A stretch of DNA of 64,000 bases from contig NZ_CP127407.1 in assembly GCF_030291075.1 (NCBI RefSeq), positions 3,036,001 through 3,100,000 on the forward strand, given 5' to 3'. A program made the translations under genes and the position numbers. This stretch comes from Stenotrophomonas sp. 57 (lineage in GTDB: Bacteria; Pseudomonadota; Gammaproteobacteria; Xanthomonadales; Xanthomonadaceae). Shown here in pieces: positions 19,223 to 29,240 of this stretch. Numbering within the stretch: the stretch's first letter is position 1; each line of letters begins with the position of its first letter. Under the pieces are notes generated by a model. It searched no databases. It was not told the DNA's origin and was given only the letters and a program-made list of their open reading frames with translations.

Positions 19223-20368
19223 ATGAATCGCCCGCTGCGTATCCTGCATACCGAAGCCGCCAAAGGAATGGGCGGCCAGGAGATCTACATCTTCCGCCAC
19301 ATGCAGGTGATGCGTGCGCGTGGGCACCAGGTGTCCCTGCTGTGCCAGCCCGACGCCCGGCTTGCCCAGCTTGCACGCGATGACGGCTTCACCGTGCATA
19401 CCCTGCGCATGGGCGGTCTGGCGCGGCTGCTGCGCGGCATCGGGTCGGTATCGCGCCTGGTGCGGCGCGAGCGCTACGACGTGGTCAACACCACAAGCCG
19501 CCGCGACACGATGATCGCCGCAGCCGGCGCGCGCCTGGGCGGCACACCGCTGGTGGTGCGCTCGCGCCACCTGATGAGCCCGGTCAACTCGCTGCTGACC
19601 TATACCGGCCTGCCGCACCGGATCATCACCGTCAGCGACTTCGTCAAGCGGCTGCTGGTCGACCGTGGCATCGCCGCCGAGCGCATCGGCATCGTACCGC
19701 CGATGGCGACGCCCCCGCGCTGGGACACCCCCGAGCAGGGCGATCCCTGGAAGAACCTGCAGGACACCCGCGCACAGGTCCGCGGCGAGCTGGGTTTCGC
19801 CGAGCGCGACATCGTGGTCGGCTGCGTGGCCGTGCTGCGCGAGCCCAAGGGCCATGCCGAGCTGCTGCGCGCCATTGCGCCCCTGTGCAAGGCCAACCCC
19901 GACCTTCACCTGGCCGTGGTGGGTGACGGCGAACCGGTCATGGGTCGCCTGCAGGCGCTGCGCAGCGAGCTCGGCCTGGACACGCAGGTTCATCTGCTCG
20001 GCTTCCGCAGCGATGCCCACCGACTGATGGCCGGCTTCGATATCTTCGCGCTGGCCACCCACAAGGAAGCCTCGGGCACCGTGTTCCTCGAGGCCGCCCA
20101 AGCGGCACTGCCGATCGTCTCGCATCATGTTGGCGGCGTGCCTGAAATGGTGGTGGAAGGCAGCAATGCCATCCTCACCCGGCTGGGCGACGACGCGGCA
20201 CTCACCGGCGCATTGCGGCTGCTGGTGGATGATCCGGAGCGCCGCCGGCAGATGGGCCGCGCCGGTTGGGACTGGATCCGCAGCAGCCCGCGGTTCAACG
20301 CGAGCGGCCACGGAGAGGCCACCGAAAATTATTACCTCCAATGGTTGAAGGAGCTGGGTCATGGCTAA
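19223..20368 (+). CDS. GT4-family glycosyltransferase
   Basis: A 381-residue GT-B glycosyltransferase. The amino half has the early glycine-rich donor/acceptor loop (EAAKGMGGQEIYIFRHMQVM), and the carboxy half has the conserved EASGTVFLEAAQAALPIVSH with the E-x7-E pattern and VGGVPEMV of the family. The start at 19,223 (MNRPLRIL) follows AAAGGA by a suitable distance; an ATG nine bases earlier would leave no such spacing. It overlaps the deacetylase by eight bases, so the two are probably translated together. The sugar and acceptor are unknown; lipopolysaccharide core or another envelope glycan is the likely target. Confidence 0.88.
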   Translation: MNRPLRILHTEAAKGMGGQEIYIFRHMQVMRARGHQVSLLCQPDARLAQLARDDGFTVHTLRMGGLARLLRGIGSVSRLVRRERYDVVNTTSRRDTMIAAAGARLGGTPLVVRSRHLMSPVNSLLTYTGLPHRIITVSDFVKRLLVDRGIAAERIGIVPPMATPPRWDTPEQGDPWKNLQDTRAQVRGELGFAERDIVVGCVAVLREPKGHAELLRAIAPLCKANPDLHLAVVGDGEPVMGRLQALRSELGLDTQVHLLGFRSDAHRLMAGFDIFALATHKEASGTVFLEAAQAALPIVSHHVGGVPEMVVEGSNAILTRLGDDAALTGALRLLVDDPERRRQMGRAGWDWIRSSPRFNASGHGEATENYYLQWLKELGHG

Positions 20369-21218
20369 TGCCAGAACCGTACCGGTGCTGATGCACCACC
20401 ATGTCAGCAACTCGCCGGGCATGATCACCGTATCCCCGGAAAACTTCGAGAGCCAGATCGCCTGGCTCGCACGCACCGGCTGGACCTCGCTGACGCTGGA
20501 CCAGTACGCCGGCTTCCTGGCCGGCAAGCCGGTACCGCGCAAGTCGATCGTGATCACCTTCGATGATGGCTATCTGGACAACTGGGTCTATGCCCATCCG
20601 ATCCTGCAGAAGTACGGCATGCATGCGGTGGTGTTCGTGGTCACCGGCTGGATGCACGAAGGCCCGATCCGTCCGCATGCAGGCATTGCGGGCGCCGAGC
20701 TGCCGGTCACGCCGGAACATCGCGCCTGCGAAGACCTGATCTACAAGCAGGGCCGCAGCGATGAGGTGATGATGCGCTGGAGCGAAGCGCGTGCGGCGAT
20801 CGAAGCCGGCACGTTCGAGGTCCACTGCCACACCCACAGCCACACCCGCTGGCTCAAGCGCGATGACCTGGACCGTGCACAGCGCCGCGAAGGCATCAGC
20901 GGCGATCTGGCCATGGCGAAGCAGACGCTGCTGGAAAAGCTCGGCGAAGTCTCCGATACGCTGTGCTGGCCCTATGGCGACTTCGACGATGACTACATCG
21001 AAGTGGCACGCGAACAAGGCTTCCGCTACCTGCACACCACCCACCCGTTCGGCCGCAACGTGGTCGGTGGCGATCCTGAGCGCATCTATCGCTTCGCAAT
21101 CCGCAACCGCCCGGCCAGCTGGCTGCGCAAGCGCATCGCGTGGAGCTACAACCCGCTGATCGCACCGATCTTCAACGGCTTCAAGGCGCGTCAGAAGAAG
21201 ATGGTGCCGGGCCCGTAG
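20361..21218 (+). CDS. Polysaccharide deacetylase family protein (CE4-like)
   Basis: A 285-residue NodB-homology protein. Motif 1 is SIVITFDDGYLDNW at about residues 63-77 and motif 2, with the metal histidines, is VHCHTHSHTRW. CWPYGDFDDDY corresponds to the conserved R/W-P-Y motif region. An early VLMHHHVS segment is typical of bacterial envelope deacetylases. No signal peptide is evident, so it probably acts on the cytoplasmic side. It is coupled to the glycosyltransferase upstream, which suggests both modify the same glycan. Confidence 0.87.
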   Translation: MANARTVPVLMHHHVSNSPGMITVSPENFESQIAWLARTGWTSLTLDQYAGFLAGKPVPRKSIVITFDDGYLDNWVYAHPILQKYGMHAVVFVVTGWMHEGPIRPHAGIAGAELPVTPEHRACEDLIYKQGRSDEVMMRWSEARAAIEAGTFEVHCHTHSHTRWLKRDDLDRAQRREGISGDLAMAKQTLLEKLGEVSDTLCWPYGDFDDDYIEVAREQGFRYLHTTHPFGRNVVGGDPERIYRFAIRNRPASWLRKRIAWSYNPLIAPIFNGFKARQKKMVPGP

Positions 21219-21286
21219 ATGGTTACCTCCCTCCCTGCAGCGGCAGCATCCGGTTTACGAATGGATTCCAAGGAACAGTGAAGGCA

Positions 21287-22327
21287 ATGAACGTCCTGGT
21301 GACCGGCGGTGCTGGCTATATCGGCTCGCATGCGTGCGTCGAACTTCAGCAGCAGGGGCACAGCGTGGTGATCGTCGATTCGCTGTGCAACAGCGATGTA
21401 GGCGTCATCGAGCGCATTGGCAGGATCACCGGTACGGCGCCGACCTTCGTGCAGCTCGACATCCGTGATCGGGCGCGCATGGCCGCCCTGATGCAGGCGC
21501 ACGCGATCGATGCCGTCCTGCATTTCGCGGCGCTCAAGTCCGTCGGTGAATCCCAGCAGATTCCACTGCAGTACTTCGACAGCAACATCAGCGGCTCGAT
21601 TGCCCTGCTCGGTGCCATGCAGGATGCAGGCGTGCCGTTGCTGGTGTTCAGCTCTTCGGCAACGGTATACGGCAACCAGGACCGCTGCCCGGTGGCCGAG
21701 ACTGCCTCGACCTGCGCGATGACGCCCTATGGGCGCACCAAGCTGGTGGTCGAGCAGCTGCTCGCCGACCTGGCGGCAACGGGCCAGGGCCTGCACATAG
21801 CGACGCTGCGCTACTTCAACCCTGTCGGCGCCCACGCCAGCGCGCTCATCGGCGAGCTGCCACATGGCACGCCAAGCAACCTGATGCCCTATATCGCGCA
21901 GGTCGCGGCCGGCCTGCTGCCGGAAGTGCAGGTCTTCGGGGATGACTATCCGACCCATGACGGCACCGGCGTGCGCGACTACATCCATGTGCAGGACGTC
22001 GCCAGCGCCCACGTGCTGGCCCTGCAGTTCCTTCGCGACCAGCGGCGCAGCATCACGCTCAACCTCGGCACCGGCCAGGGCCACAGCGTGCTGGAACTGA
22101 TCCAGGCCTTCGAGCGGACGACCGGTGTCCGTGTTCCGTTCCGCATCGTCCCGCGCCGCAGCGGCGACATCGCCGTGAGCTACGCCGATGCAACGCTGGC
22201 CCTGCGCGAGCTGGGCTGGAAGGCCCGCCACGATCTCACCGACATGTGCCGGGACACCTGGAAGTGGCAACGGGCGATGGCACAGGCCACGCAAGGTACA
22301 GTGCCAACGTACCTGCCCGCGCGCTGA
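21287..22327 (+). CDS. galE: UDP-glucose 4-epimerase
   Basis: A 346-residue short-chain dehydrogenase-type epimerase that interconverts UDP-glucose and UDP-galactose. The NAD-binding motif is VTGGAGYIGSHACVE at the amino end; the catalytic serine/threonine region is FSSSATVYGNQDRCPVAE and the Y-x3-K pair is in PYGRTKLVVEQ. The ATG at 21,287 gives the usual family start (MNVLVTGG); an in-frame GTG nine bases earlier, closer to an AAGGA, is an alternative. The last residues and the stop codon lie inside a palindrome, so the carboxy end may be repeat-derived. Confidence 0.94.
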   Translation: MNVLVTGGAGYIGSHACVELQQQGHSVVIVDSLCNSDVGVIERIGRITGTAPTFVQLDIRDRARMAALMQAHAIDAVLHFAALKSVGESQQIPLQYFDSNISGSIALLGAMQDAGVPLLVFSSSATVYGNQDRCPVAETASTCAMTPYGRTKLVVEQLLADLAATGQGLHIATLRYFNPVGAHASALIGELPHGTPSNLMPYIAQVAAGLLPEVQVFGDDYPTHDGTGVRDYIHVQDVASAHVLALQFLRDQRRSITLNLGTGQGHSVLELIQAFERTTGVRVPFRIVPRRSGDIAVSYADATLALRELGWKARHDLTDMCRDTWKWQRAMAQATQGTVPTYLPAR

Positions 22328-22338
22328 TGCGGGCAGGT
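22311..22338. repeat. Palindrome spanning the galE stop codon
   Basis: ACCTGCCCGC and GCGGGCAGGT form a ten-base-pair stem with an eight-base loop that contains the TGA stop of galE. Flanking CAGTG and CACTG words extend the symmetry. It lies between convergent genes and may act as a terminator for both, though no T-run follows. Confidence 0.75.
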
Positions 22339-22346
22339 GCCACTGG

Positions 22347-22829
22347 TCAGAAGAAGCGCCCGTACACCACCTGCACGATCTCACCATTTCCGGTGCTGAT
22401 CAGCAGCGCATCCGGGCCATAGCGCACCCATTCGTAGCCCATCGGCGGCATGTCCAGGCCGAACAGCCAGAAGTCGTTGAGGATGTAGTCCCCCACCCAG
22501 TACGGGCGCGGCAGGATCTAGCCGTAGTGCCAACGCTGGTAGGCATAGCCCATCGGCGGATGATAGGGCCCGATGCGGAAGGCATGGTCGGCGCGGAAGT
22601 TGTGTCGGTAGTCGTCGCGGAACGCGGGCCGCGCATTGCCCAGTTCACGGGGGCGTTCCATCCGCGGGTAGCCCCAGGGCGCCCGCATCGGTTCTTCGCG
22701 CGGTGCGGACATGTGCGGCCCGCCGTCAGGGCGGCGCTCGGCACTGGCGATGGAGATGCCACCCAGCAACGGCATCACCAGCAGCGCCCCTGCCAGCAGG
22801 CGGCGGCTGTGGCACAGTGAGGTGTTCAT
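22347..22829 (-). pseudogene. RcnB-family periplasmic protein gene interrupted by an in-frame amber codon
   Basis: The frame starts at ATG 22,829 (AAGGA eight bases upstream) with a signal peptide (MNTSLCHSRRLLAGALLVMP to about SIASA) and runs 103 codons to HYG, where TAG occurs at 22,518-22,520. Translation in the same frame resumes at once as ILPRPYWVGDYILNDFWLFG, then PPMGYEWVRYGPDALLISTG and VYGRFF, ending in TGA at 22,347-22,349. The joined product has the layout of RcnB/DUF-type proteins (basic region, then PP-x-GY-x-WV and a hydrophobic end). One C-to-T change (CAG to TAG) would explain the interruption. It may be a true pseudogene, a sequencing error or a readthrough case. Confidence 0.8.
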
Positions 22830-23087
22830 GGTCAGGGTCCTTGCAACAGAAGAAGAAGGATGGAGCGCGGTCCGCTCCGACCGGCTCCCCGCCCGCGCAA
22901 GACCTGCGTGATTGCAAGGGAGCCTGGTACCGGGAATACGCTGCGGGTCGTTCAAGATGCGTCACAAAGCGCCCAGCCGCAGCTGAACATGCTTACCGGT
23001 CGTGCATCGTTCAGCCACTGCCGCCGGAAAGCAACATGGCCGCAAACGCGGCCATGTTGATGTTTCAGCTTGTACCGCCGCCGCGAC
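22830..23087. other. Intergenic stretch between the RcnB-like gene and glmM
   Basis: Just under 260 bases. It holds the leader of the RcnB-like gene and, at its far end, the hairpin after glmM. No other gene is supported. Confidence 0.6.
23033..23058 (-). terminator. Hairpin downstream of glmM
   Basis: An 11-base-pair stem (AACATGGCCGC with GCGGCCATGTT) and a four-base loop, 30 bases after the glmM stop. The following bases on the minus strand (GCTTTCC) are only weakly T-rich, so it is a probable but imperfect terminator. Confidence 0.6.
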
Positions 23088-24445
23088 TCAGGCGGCTTCA
23101 CGCACCGCTGCAGACAGCCGATCCAGCGTTTCCTGCATCAGCGTGGCGTCATCGGCCTCCACGGTAACGCGCACCACCGGCTCGGTACCGGACGGGCGCA
23201 GGAACGCACGGCCACGGCCGGCCACCGACTGCTGCGCGGCCGCCAGCGCGGCCTGCACCCTGTCGGCCTGCACGATGGCCTTGGCCGAGACATTGCCCAG
23301 CCGCACGTTGACCGTTTTCTGCGGTACCCGCACCAGGCCCTTCAGGGCCTGCCGCAGGGTCTGACCGCTGTTGCGCAGTGCCACCAGTACCTGCAGGGCG
23401 CTGACAATGCCATCGCCGGTGGTGGCCCGGTCCAGGCACAACAGGTGGCCGGAGGCCTCACCGCCGAGAACACCATCGCCTTCGACCAGCGCCTGGTGCA
23501 CGTAGCGATCTCCAACATTGCTGCGCACGAACGGAATCTGCAGATCGGCAAATGCCTTCTCGATGCCGTAGTTGCTCATCAGCGTGCCGACCACCGGGCC
23601 ACGCAGGCGGCCTTCGGCCTTCCACGCACGGGCGAGGATGTACAGCAGGTCATCGCCGTCCACCGGGTTGCCCTGGTCGTCGGCCATCAGCACGCGATCG
23701 CCATCACCGTCGAAGGCGATGCCGAGATCGGCACGGGTCTCGCGGACCTTCGCCGCCAGGTTGTCGATATGAGTGGAACCCACACCGGCGTTGATGTTCA
23801 CACCATTGGGCTCGGCACCGATGCCGATCACCTCGGCCCCCAGTTCGCGGAACAGCAGCGGCGCGATCTGGTAAGTGGCACCGTGCGCGCAATCCAGTAC
23901 CAGGCGCAGGCCACGCAGGTCGAAGGTGCGCGGCACGCTGGCCTTGCAGAACTCGATGTAGCGGCCGACCGCTTCGCGTGCGCGGAATGCCTTGCCCAGC
24001 TTTTCCGATTCAGCCGTGGTGAACGGAACGTCCAGTGCCGCTTCCAGGGCCAGCTCGGTGGCATCGTCGAGCTTCTCGCCCTGGGCGGAGAAGAACTTGA
24101 TGCCGTTGTCGTAATGCGGATTGTGCGAGGCACTGATGACGATACCGGCGTCCACGCCCAGCGTACGGGTCAGGAAGGCCACGGCCGGCGTCGGCATCGG
24201 TCCCAGCAGCTGCACATCGGCACCGGCCGCGACCAGGCCCGCCTCCAGCGCCGCCTCGAACATGTAACCGGAAATGCGGGTGTCCTTGCCGATCACCACG
24301 ATAGGCCGGCGCCCGTCCTGGCCACGTTGGGCGACCAGCACGCGGCCCAGGGCATTGCCCAGGCGCAGCACGAAGTCGGCCGAGATCACCCCCTGGCCGA
24401 CCCGTCCGCGGATGCCGTCCGTACCGAAGTACTTGCGGCCTCCCA

Positions 24446-24446
<1 letters not shown>
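23088..24446 (-). CDS. glmM: Phosphoglucosamine mutase
   Basis: A 452-residue enzyme that converts glucosamine 6-phosphate to glucosamine 1-phosphate for UDP-GlcNAc synthesis. The start is typical ([14 protein letters not shown]). The phosphoserine active-site loop is [17 protein letters not shown] near residue 100, the metal loop is [12 protein letters not shown] and the sugar-phosphate loop near the end is [13 protein letters not shown]. The ATG overlaps the accD stop by one base (TGATG), so translation is probably coupled. A hairpin follows the stop. Confidence 0.97.
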
Positions 24447-25321
<875 letters not shown>

Positions 25322-25465
25322 GCGGGAGGACACTTCCGTTCAGGGCGGCCCGGGGGCCGCAAAGGCGGACAGTCTAGCTCCGCTTTCCCTGCCCGTGCAC
25401 CCCCTTGCCAGCCATGGGGCAGCCGGAAAAAAACCATGCTGGGACGTACGTTTAGGTGCTGGTGG

Positions 25466-25521
25466 CGCCGGGCATGCCCGGCGGATGTCCTGCCTGCCGC
25501 ACCGCCGGGCATGGCCCGGCG
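25466..25521. repeat. Pair of CGCCGGGC palindromes between trpA and accD
   Basis: CGCCGGGCATGCCCGGCG at 25,466-25,483 is a perfect 18-base palindrome. CGCCGGGC-ATG-GCCCGGCG lies at 25,503-25,521. The same type of unit recurs at 57,491-57,558, so it is a dispersed element of this genome. It may reduce transcription from trpA into accD. Confidence 0.8.
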
Positions 25522-25527
25522 CTGCCA

Positions 25528-26337
25528 TTATGCGTCCAGCGCCTGCCGCAGCGGGGCAAGGAAGGCGCCGGCACGCTGCGCGGCGTCGTCGGCCGAGGTT
25601 GCTTCGGCCAGCGCTGCCACCAGTGCGCTGCCGACCACCACGCCATCGGCCTGGCGCGCCATCGCCGCAGCACTGGCCGCGTCCTTGATGCCGAAACCGG
25701 CCACCACCGGTACCGAGGCGCGCGCGCGCAGGGCCTGCAGGCGGGCGCTGGCGGCGTCACTGTCCAGCCGCTCGGACGCGCCGGTAACACCGGCGAAACT
25801 CACGTAATAGAGATACCCGCGGGCCAGCGCGAGCAGCTTGTCGGCGCGCGTTTCGCTGGTGGTGGGCGAGGCCAGCAGCACCAGCGCCAGGCCGGCCGCA
25901 TCGAACGCCTGCTGCGCTTCGCCGGCTTCTTCCGGCGGCAGGTCGACCAGCAGCACGCCGTCCACGCCCGCCGCCACCGCCGCCGTGGCGAATGCCGCGT
26001 AGCCATGAATCTCCACGGGATTGAGATAGCCCATCAGCATCACCGGCGTCTGCGTATCGCGCTCGCGGAACTGCGCCACTGCCTGCAGCACGTAGCGGCT
26101 GCCTGCTCCCCGTGCCAGCGCGCGCTCGGAGCTGCGCTGGATGGTCGGGCCATCGGCCATCGGGTCGGAGAACGGCACGCCCAGTTCAATCACATCGGCA
26201 CCGGCCTCGACCAGGGCGTGCATCACCGGCACAGTCGCCTCCAGGGAAGGATCACCGGCGGTGACGAAAGGGATCAACGCCTTGCGGCCAGTGGCACGCA
26301 GGCGGGCGAAACAGGCATCGATACGCTCAACGGACAT
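25528..26337 (-). CDS. trpA: Tryptophan synthase alpha subunit
   Basis: A 269-residue TIM-barrel subunit that cleaves indole-3-glycerol phosphate. The catalytic glutamate and aspartate lie in VIELGVPFSDPMADGPTIQ near residues 50-68; MLMGYLNPVEIHGY is the conserved second loop, and VVAGFGIKDAASAAAMA contains the phosphate-binding turn. The ATG at 26,337 (MSVERIDACFARL) follows the lipoprotein gene stop by one base. Unusually, trpB and trpA are separated by that lipoprotein gene. Confidence 0.97.
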   Translation of the reverse strand: MSVERIDACFARLRATGRKALIPFVTAGDPSLEATVPVMHALVEAGADVIELGVPFSDPMADGPTIQRSSERALARGAGSRYVLQAVAQFRERDTQTPVMLMGYLNPVEIHGYAAFATAAVAAGVDGVLLVDLPPEEAGEAQQAFDAAGLALVLLASPTTSETRADKLLALARGYLYYVSFAGVTGASERLDSDAASARLQALRARASVPVVAGFGIKDAASAAAMARQADGVVVGSALVAALAEATSADDAAQRAGAFLAPLRQALDA

Positions 26338-26338
26338 G

Positions 26339-27025
26339 TCAGGTACATCCTTCAATCAGGTCAACGGCGCCGCTGGCGCCCCAGTACATTCTTGATACAA
26401 CGCCATCGACGATCCCCACGCGGATCGCCAGGTCCGAGCCCGGGTCCTGCCAGAGCAGGCTCTCACCCGCTTCGGGATCTTCGCCATAGGGCTGCGCGGT
26501 GGCGCCGGGAGGAAGCCGTTCCAGCACCTGGGCACGCGGCATGTCCAGGCGCAGGCCGAAGGGCCCCGGCTGCACCACCACCTGCCCGGAATCATCGATC
26601 GGGGCCAGGTCAAAGCGCACCACGTCGCCGTCCTGCACCATCATCGCCACGCCCTCCGGCAGCGTGCCGCGCTCGTAATACTCACAGCGACCCTGCGTGG
26701 CCTCGTACAGGCCGGCCGAATGCCACTGGCCATCGGCCTGCACTTCGCCGAACTGCTGACCGATCAGCACATCGCCCGCATGGTCCAGCGCCACCGAAAC
26801 GACGGCCGGTGCACTGCCCGCATCGACGGCCGCAGCAACCACGGGCGCGGGCGCATCGTAGATCGGACGGTGGGCCATGTCGTCATTGCTGGCCGGATGC
26901 TGCGCCGCTGCGATGGCCGCCGGTGCCGCCGGCGCGGGCGCCAGCACGGGCGGATCGGGCGGTGTGCAACCGCCCAAGCCCACCACCAGCACCAGCGCGC
27001 CACCACGGCGCAGCATCGGATTCAC
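26339..27025 (-). CDS. Putative lipoprotein encoded between trpB and trpA
   Basis: A 228-residue protein of unknown function. The amino end [17 protein letters not shown] is a lipoprotein signal with a GLGGC lipobox, followed by a Pro/Ala-rich linker of about 45 residues. The carboxy part has a soluble globular region with [20 protein letters not shown] and [18 protein letters not shown]. The frame begins with GTG at 27,025, which overlaps the trpB stop by four bases (GTGA) and follows GAAGG; an ATG at 27,016 is an alternative. Tight coupling to trpB and trpA suggests co-translation, but I recognise no family and cannot link it to tryptophan synthesis. Confidence 0.75.
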   Translation of the reverse strand: MNPMLRRGGALVLVVGLGGCTPPDPPVLAPAPAAPAAIAAAQHPASNDDMAHRPIYDAPAPVVAAAVDAGSAPAVVSVALDHAGDVLIGQQFGEVQADGQWHSAGLYEATQGRCEYYERGTLPEGVAMMVQDGDVVRFDLAPIDDSGQVVVQPGPFGLRLDMPRAQVLERLPPGATAQPYGEDPEAGESLLWQDPGSDLAIRVGIVDGVVSRMYWGASGAVDLIEGCT

Positions 27026-28239
27026 AGCTCCAGACCTTCTCGCGCTGCGATGGTATGCACATCCTTGTCGCCACGGCCGGACAGGTTGCACAGCACGATC
27101 TGGTCGCGCGGCCGCTCGCGCGCCAGCTTGATTGCCTGCGCCAGCGCATGGCTGGATTCCAGTGCCGGCAGGATGCCTTCGGTGTGGGCCAGAAGATGGA
27201 AGGCCTGCAGCGCTTCCTCATCGGTGATGCCGAGGTAGCGGGCGCGGCCACTGTCGGCCAGGAACGCGTGCTCCGGACCGACGCCGGGGTAATCCAGGCC
27301 GGCCGACACCGAATGGGTTTCGATGATCTGGCCATCGTCGTCGCACAGCACATAAGTGCGGTTGCCGTGCAGCACGCCCGGGCGGCCAGCAGCGATGGAC
27401 GCGGCGTGGCGACCGGTATGGATGCCGTCGCCGGCCGCTTCGGCACCGACGATCTCGACCTGGCGATCGTTGAGGAAGGCATGGAACAGGCCGATGGCAT
27501 TGCTGCCGCCGCCCACGCAGGCGGTGATCGCGTCCGGCAGGCGGCCGTATTCGGCCAGCATCTGCTCGCGCGCTTCGCGGCCGACGATGGCGTTGAAATC
27601 ACGCACCATGCGCGGATACGGATCCGGGCCGGCCACGGTGCCGATGATGTAGAAGGTGTCCTGCACGTTGGTCACCCAGTCGCGCATCGCTTCGTTGAGC
27701 GCGTCCTTCAGGGTGGCCGAGCCGGAAGTGACCGGCACCACCGTCGCACCGAGCAGCTTCATGCGGTAGACGTTGATCTTCTGCCGCTCGATGTCGGTGG
27801 CGCCCATGTACACCACGCATTCCAGGCCCAGCCGCGCGGCGACGGTGGCACTGGCCACGCCATGCTGCCCGGCGCCGGTCTCGGCGATGATGCGCTTCTT
27901 GCCCATCCGCGCCGCCAGCAGCGCCTGGCCGATGGTGTTGTTGATCTTGTGCGCGCCGGTGTGGTTCAGGTCTTCGCGCTTGAGCAGGATCTGCGCGCCG
28001 CCGACATGGTCGCTCAGGCGCTGGGCGTGGTAGATCGGGCTCGGCCGGCCCACGTAGTGCGCCAGGTCGCGGTCGTAGGCAGCCTGGAATGCCGGGTCCT
28101 GGCGGGCCTGGTCATAGGCCTGGGCCAGTTCCTGCAGCGGGCCGACCAGGGTTTCGGCAACGAAGCTGCCGCCGTAGCGGCCGAAGTGGCCCTGGGCATC
28201 CGGGAAGACGTGGTAGTCGGCAATGGGGGAGGCAGACAT
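27022..28239 (-). CDS. trpB: Tryptophan synthase beta subunit
   Basis: A 405-residue pyridoxal-phosphate enzyme that joins indole and serine to tryptophan. The cofactor lysine lies in [19 protein letters not shown] near residue 90, and the phosphate-binding stretch is [30 protein letters not shown] contains the active-site glutamate. It is divergently placed to a LysR regulator with a 96-base gap, as in the trpI-trpBA arrangement of pseudomonads. Confidence 0.98.
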   Translation of the reverse strand: MSASPIADYHVFPDAQGHFGRYGGSFVAETLVGPLQELAQAYDQARQDPAFQAAYDRDLAHYVGRPSPIYHAQRLSDHVGGAQILLKREDLNHTGAHKINNTIGQALLAARMGKKRIIAETGAGQHGVASATVAARLGLECVVYMGATDIERQKINVYRMKLLGATVVPVTSGSATLKDALNEAMRDWVTNVQDTFYIIGTVAGPDPYPRMVRDFNAIVGREAREQMLAEYGRLPDAITACVGGGSNAIGLFHAFLNDRQVEIVGAEAAGDGIHTGRHAASIAAGRPGVLHGNRTYVLCDDDGQIIETHSVSAGLDYPGVGPEHAFLADSGRARYLGITDEEALQAFHLLAHTEGILPALESSHALAQAIKLARERPRDQIVLCNLSGRGDKDVHTIAAREGLEL

Positions 28240-28299
28240 GGATACGACCGGTGGTTCAGACAGGTGGATACTCTAGCGCACAGGTCATGACCGGAAAAT

Positions 28300-28321
28300 C
28301 GATATTATCTGGCGTATATCG
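28300..28321. promoter_or_regulatory. Candidate LysR-type operator between trpB and the regulator gene
   Basis: CGATAT, ten bases, ATATCG: a perfect six-base inverted repeat in the 96-base divergent gap, compatible with a T-N11-A LysR box. It is 15 bases upstream of the regulator ATG and about 60 bases upstream of trpB. By analogy with TrpI it could respond to indole-glycerol phosphate. The role is inferred from position and symmetry only. Confidence 0.55.
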
Positions 28322-28335
28322 TCAGGAAATCTCAC

Positions 28336-29223
28336 ATGAGCACATCCCTCCTGCCCCCGCTCAATGCACTGCGTGCGTTCGAAGCCGCCGCCCGCCTCGG
28401 CGGGGTCGGCCGCGCCGCGCAGGACCTGCATGTCACCCATGGTGCAGTCAGCCGGCAGCTGAAGCTGCTGGAGGATCACCTTGGCCTGGCGTTGTTCCAG
28501 CGCGCCGGCCGGGGCCTGCGCCTGACCGCCGCGGGCACCCGCCTGCAGGCAGCCTGCAGCGAGGCCTTCAGCGGCATCGAGGACTGCGTGCGCGAGTTGC
28601 GACGACCGGCGGCCTCCCCGGCGCTGGTGCTGGGGTGCAGTGGCAGCGTGCTGGCACGCTGGATGATTCCCCGGCTGCCCGCGCTGCAGACCGCGCTGCC
28701 CGGCGTCCGCCTGCAGTGGTCGGCGCTGGATGGCAGTTTCACCGAGGCGCAGACCGCACTGGATGCGGTGTTGCTGCTTGCGCAGGGGCCGTGGCCACGT
28801 GGCTGGCAGATACGTGAACTGGCCCCGGAGCGGGTTGGCGTGGTGGTTGCACCCTCGCACCCGGCCGCGCGGCGCCTGCGGCATGCACCGCCTGCAGCAC
28901 TGCTGCAGGAGACACTGCTGCATACCCACTCACGGCCGCAGGCGTGGCCGGCATGGGCACAGGCGCACGAGCTGAACGTGTCGAAGCTGCAGCTGGGCAC
29001 GGCCTTCGAGCATCTGTACTACCTGCTGGAAGCCGCGGTCGCCGGGCTGGGTCCGGCGATCGCGCCGGAGCCGCTGGTGGCCGAAGACCTGGCGGCAGGC
29101 CGCCTGGTCGCCCCCTGGGGCTTTGCCGCCACCGGCGGCTTCTGGGTACTGGCATGGCCGGATGGCCCGGCCAATCCGCGCGTGGAAGCACTGGCGGACT
29201 GGGCGAGCCAGCAACTGCGCTGA
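28336..29223 (+). CDS. LysR-family transcriptional regulator (TrpI-like by position)
   Basis: A 295-residue regulator. The winged helix-turn-helix is at residues about 8-67 (LNALRAFEAAARLGGVGRAA, then VTHGAVSRQLKLLEDHLG), followed by the substrate-binding domain. The VTHGAVSRQ and ALFQRAGRGLRLT motifs resemble the GcvA/TrpI subgroup. A ribosome site AGGAAA precedes the ATG. Its divergence from trpB supports a role in tryptophan synthase control, but other targets are possible, so I leave the symbol empty. Confidence 0.85.
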   Translation: MSTSLLPPLNALRAFEAAARLGGVGRAAQDLHVTHGAVSRQLKLLEDHLGLALFQRAGRGLRLTAAGTRLQAACSEAFSGIEDCVRELRRPAASPALVLGCSGSVLARWMIPRLPALQTALPGVRLQWSALDGSFTEAQTALDAVLLLAQGPWPRGWQIRELAPERVGVVVAPSHPAARRLRHAPPAALLQETLLHTHSRPQAWPAWAQAHELNVSKLQLGTAFEHLYYLLEAAVAGLGPAIAPEPLVAEDLAAGRLVAPWGFAATGGFWVLAWPDGPANPRVEALADWASQQLR

Positions 29224-29240
29224 CAACGAAGCAGGGACGG

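Noticed and set aside
17117..20557. 1146-codon minus-strand frame opposite the YejM-like and glycosyltransferase genes
   Set aside because: Spans a gene boundary, is rich in Gln, His and Arg, and has no motif; both plus-strand genes have family signatures and ribosome sites.
25456..28290. 944-codon plus-strand frame opposite trpA-trpB
   Set aside because: Crosses three well-supported minus-strand genes; no recognisable product.
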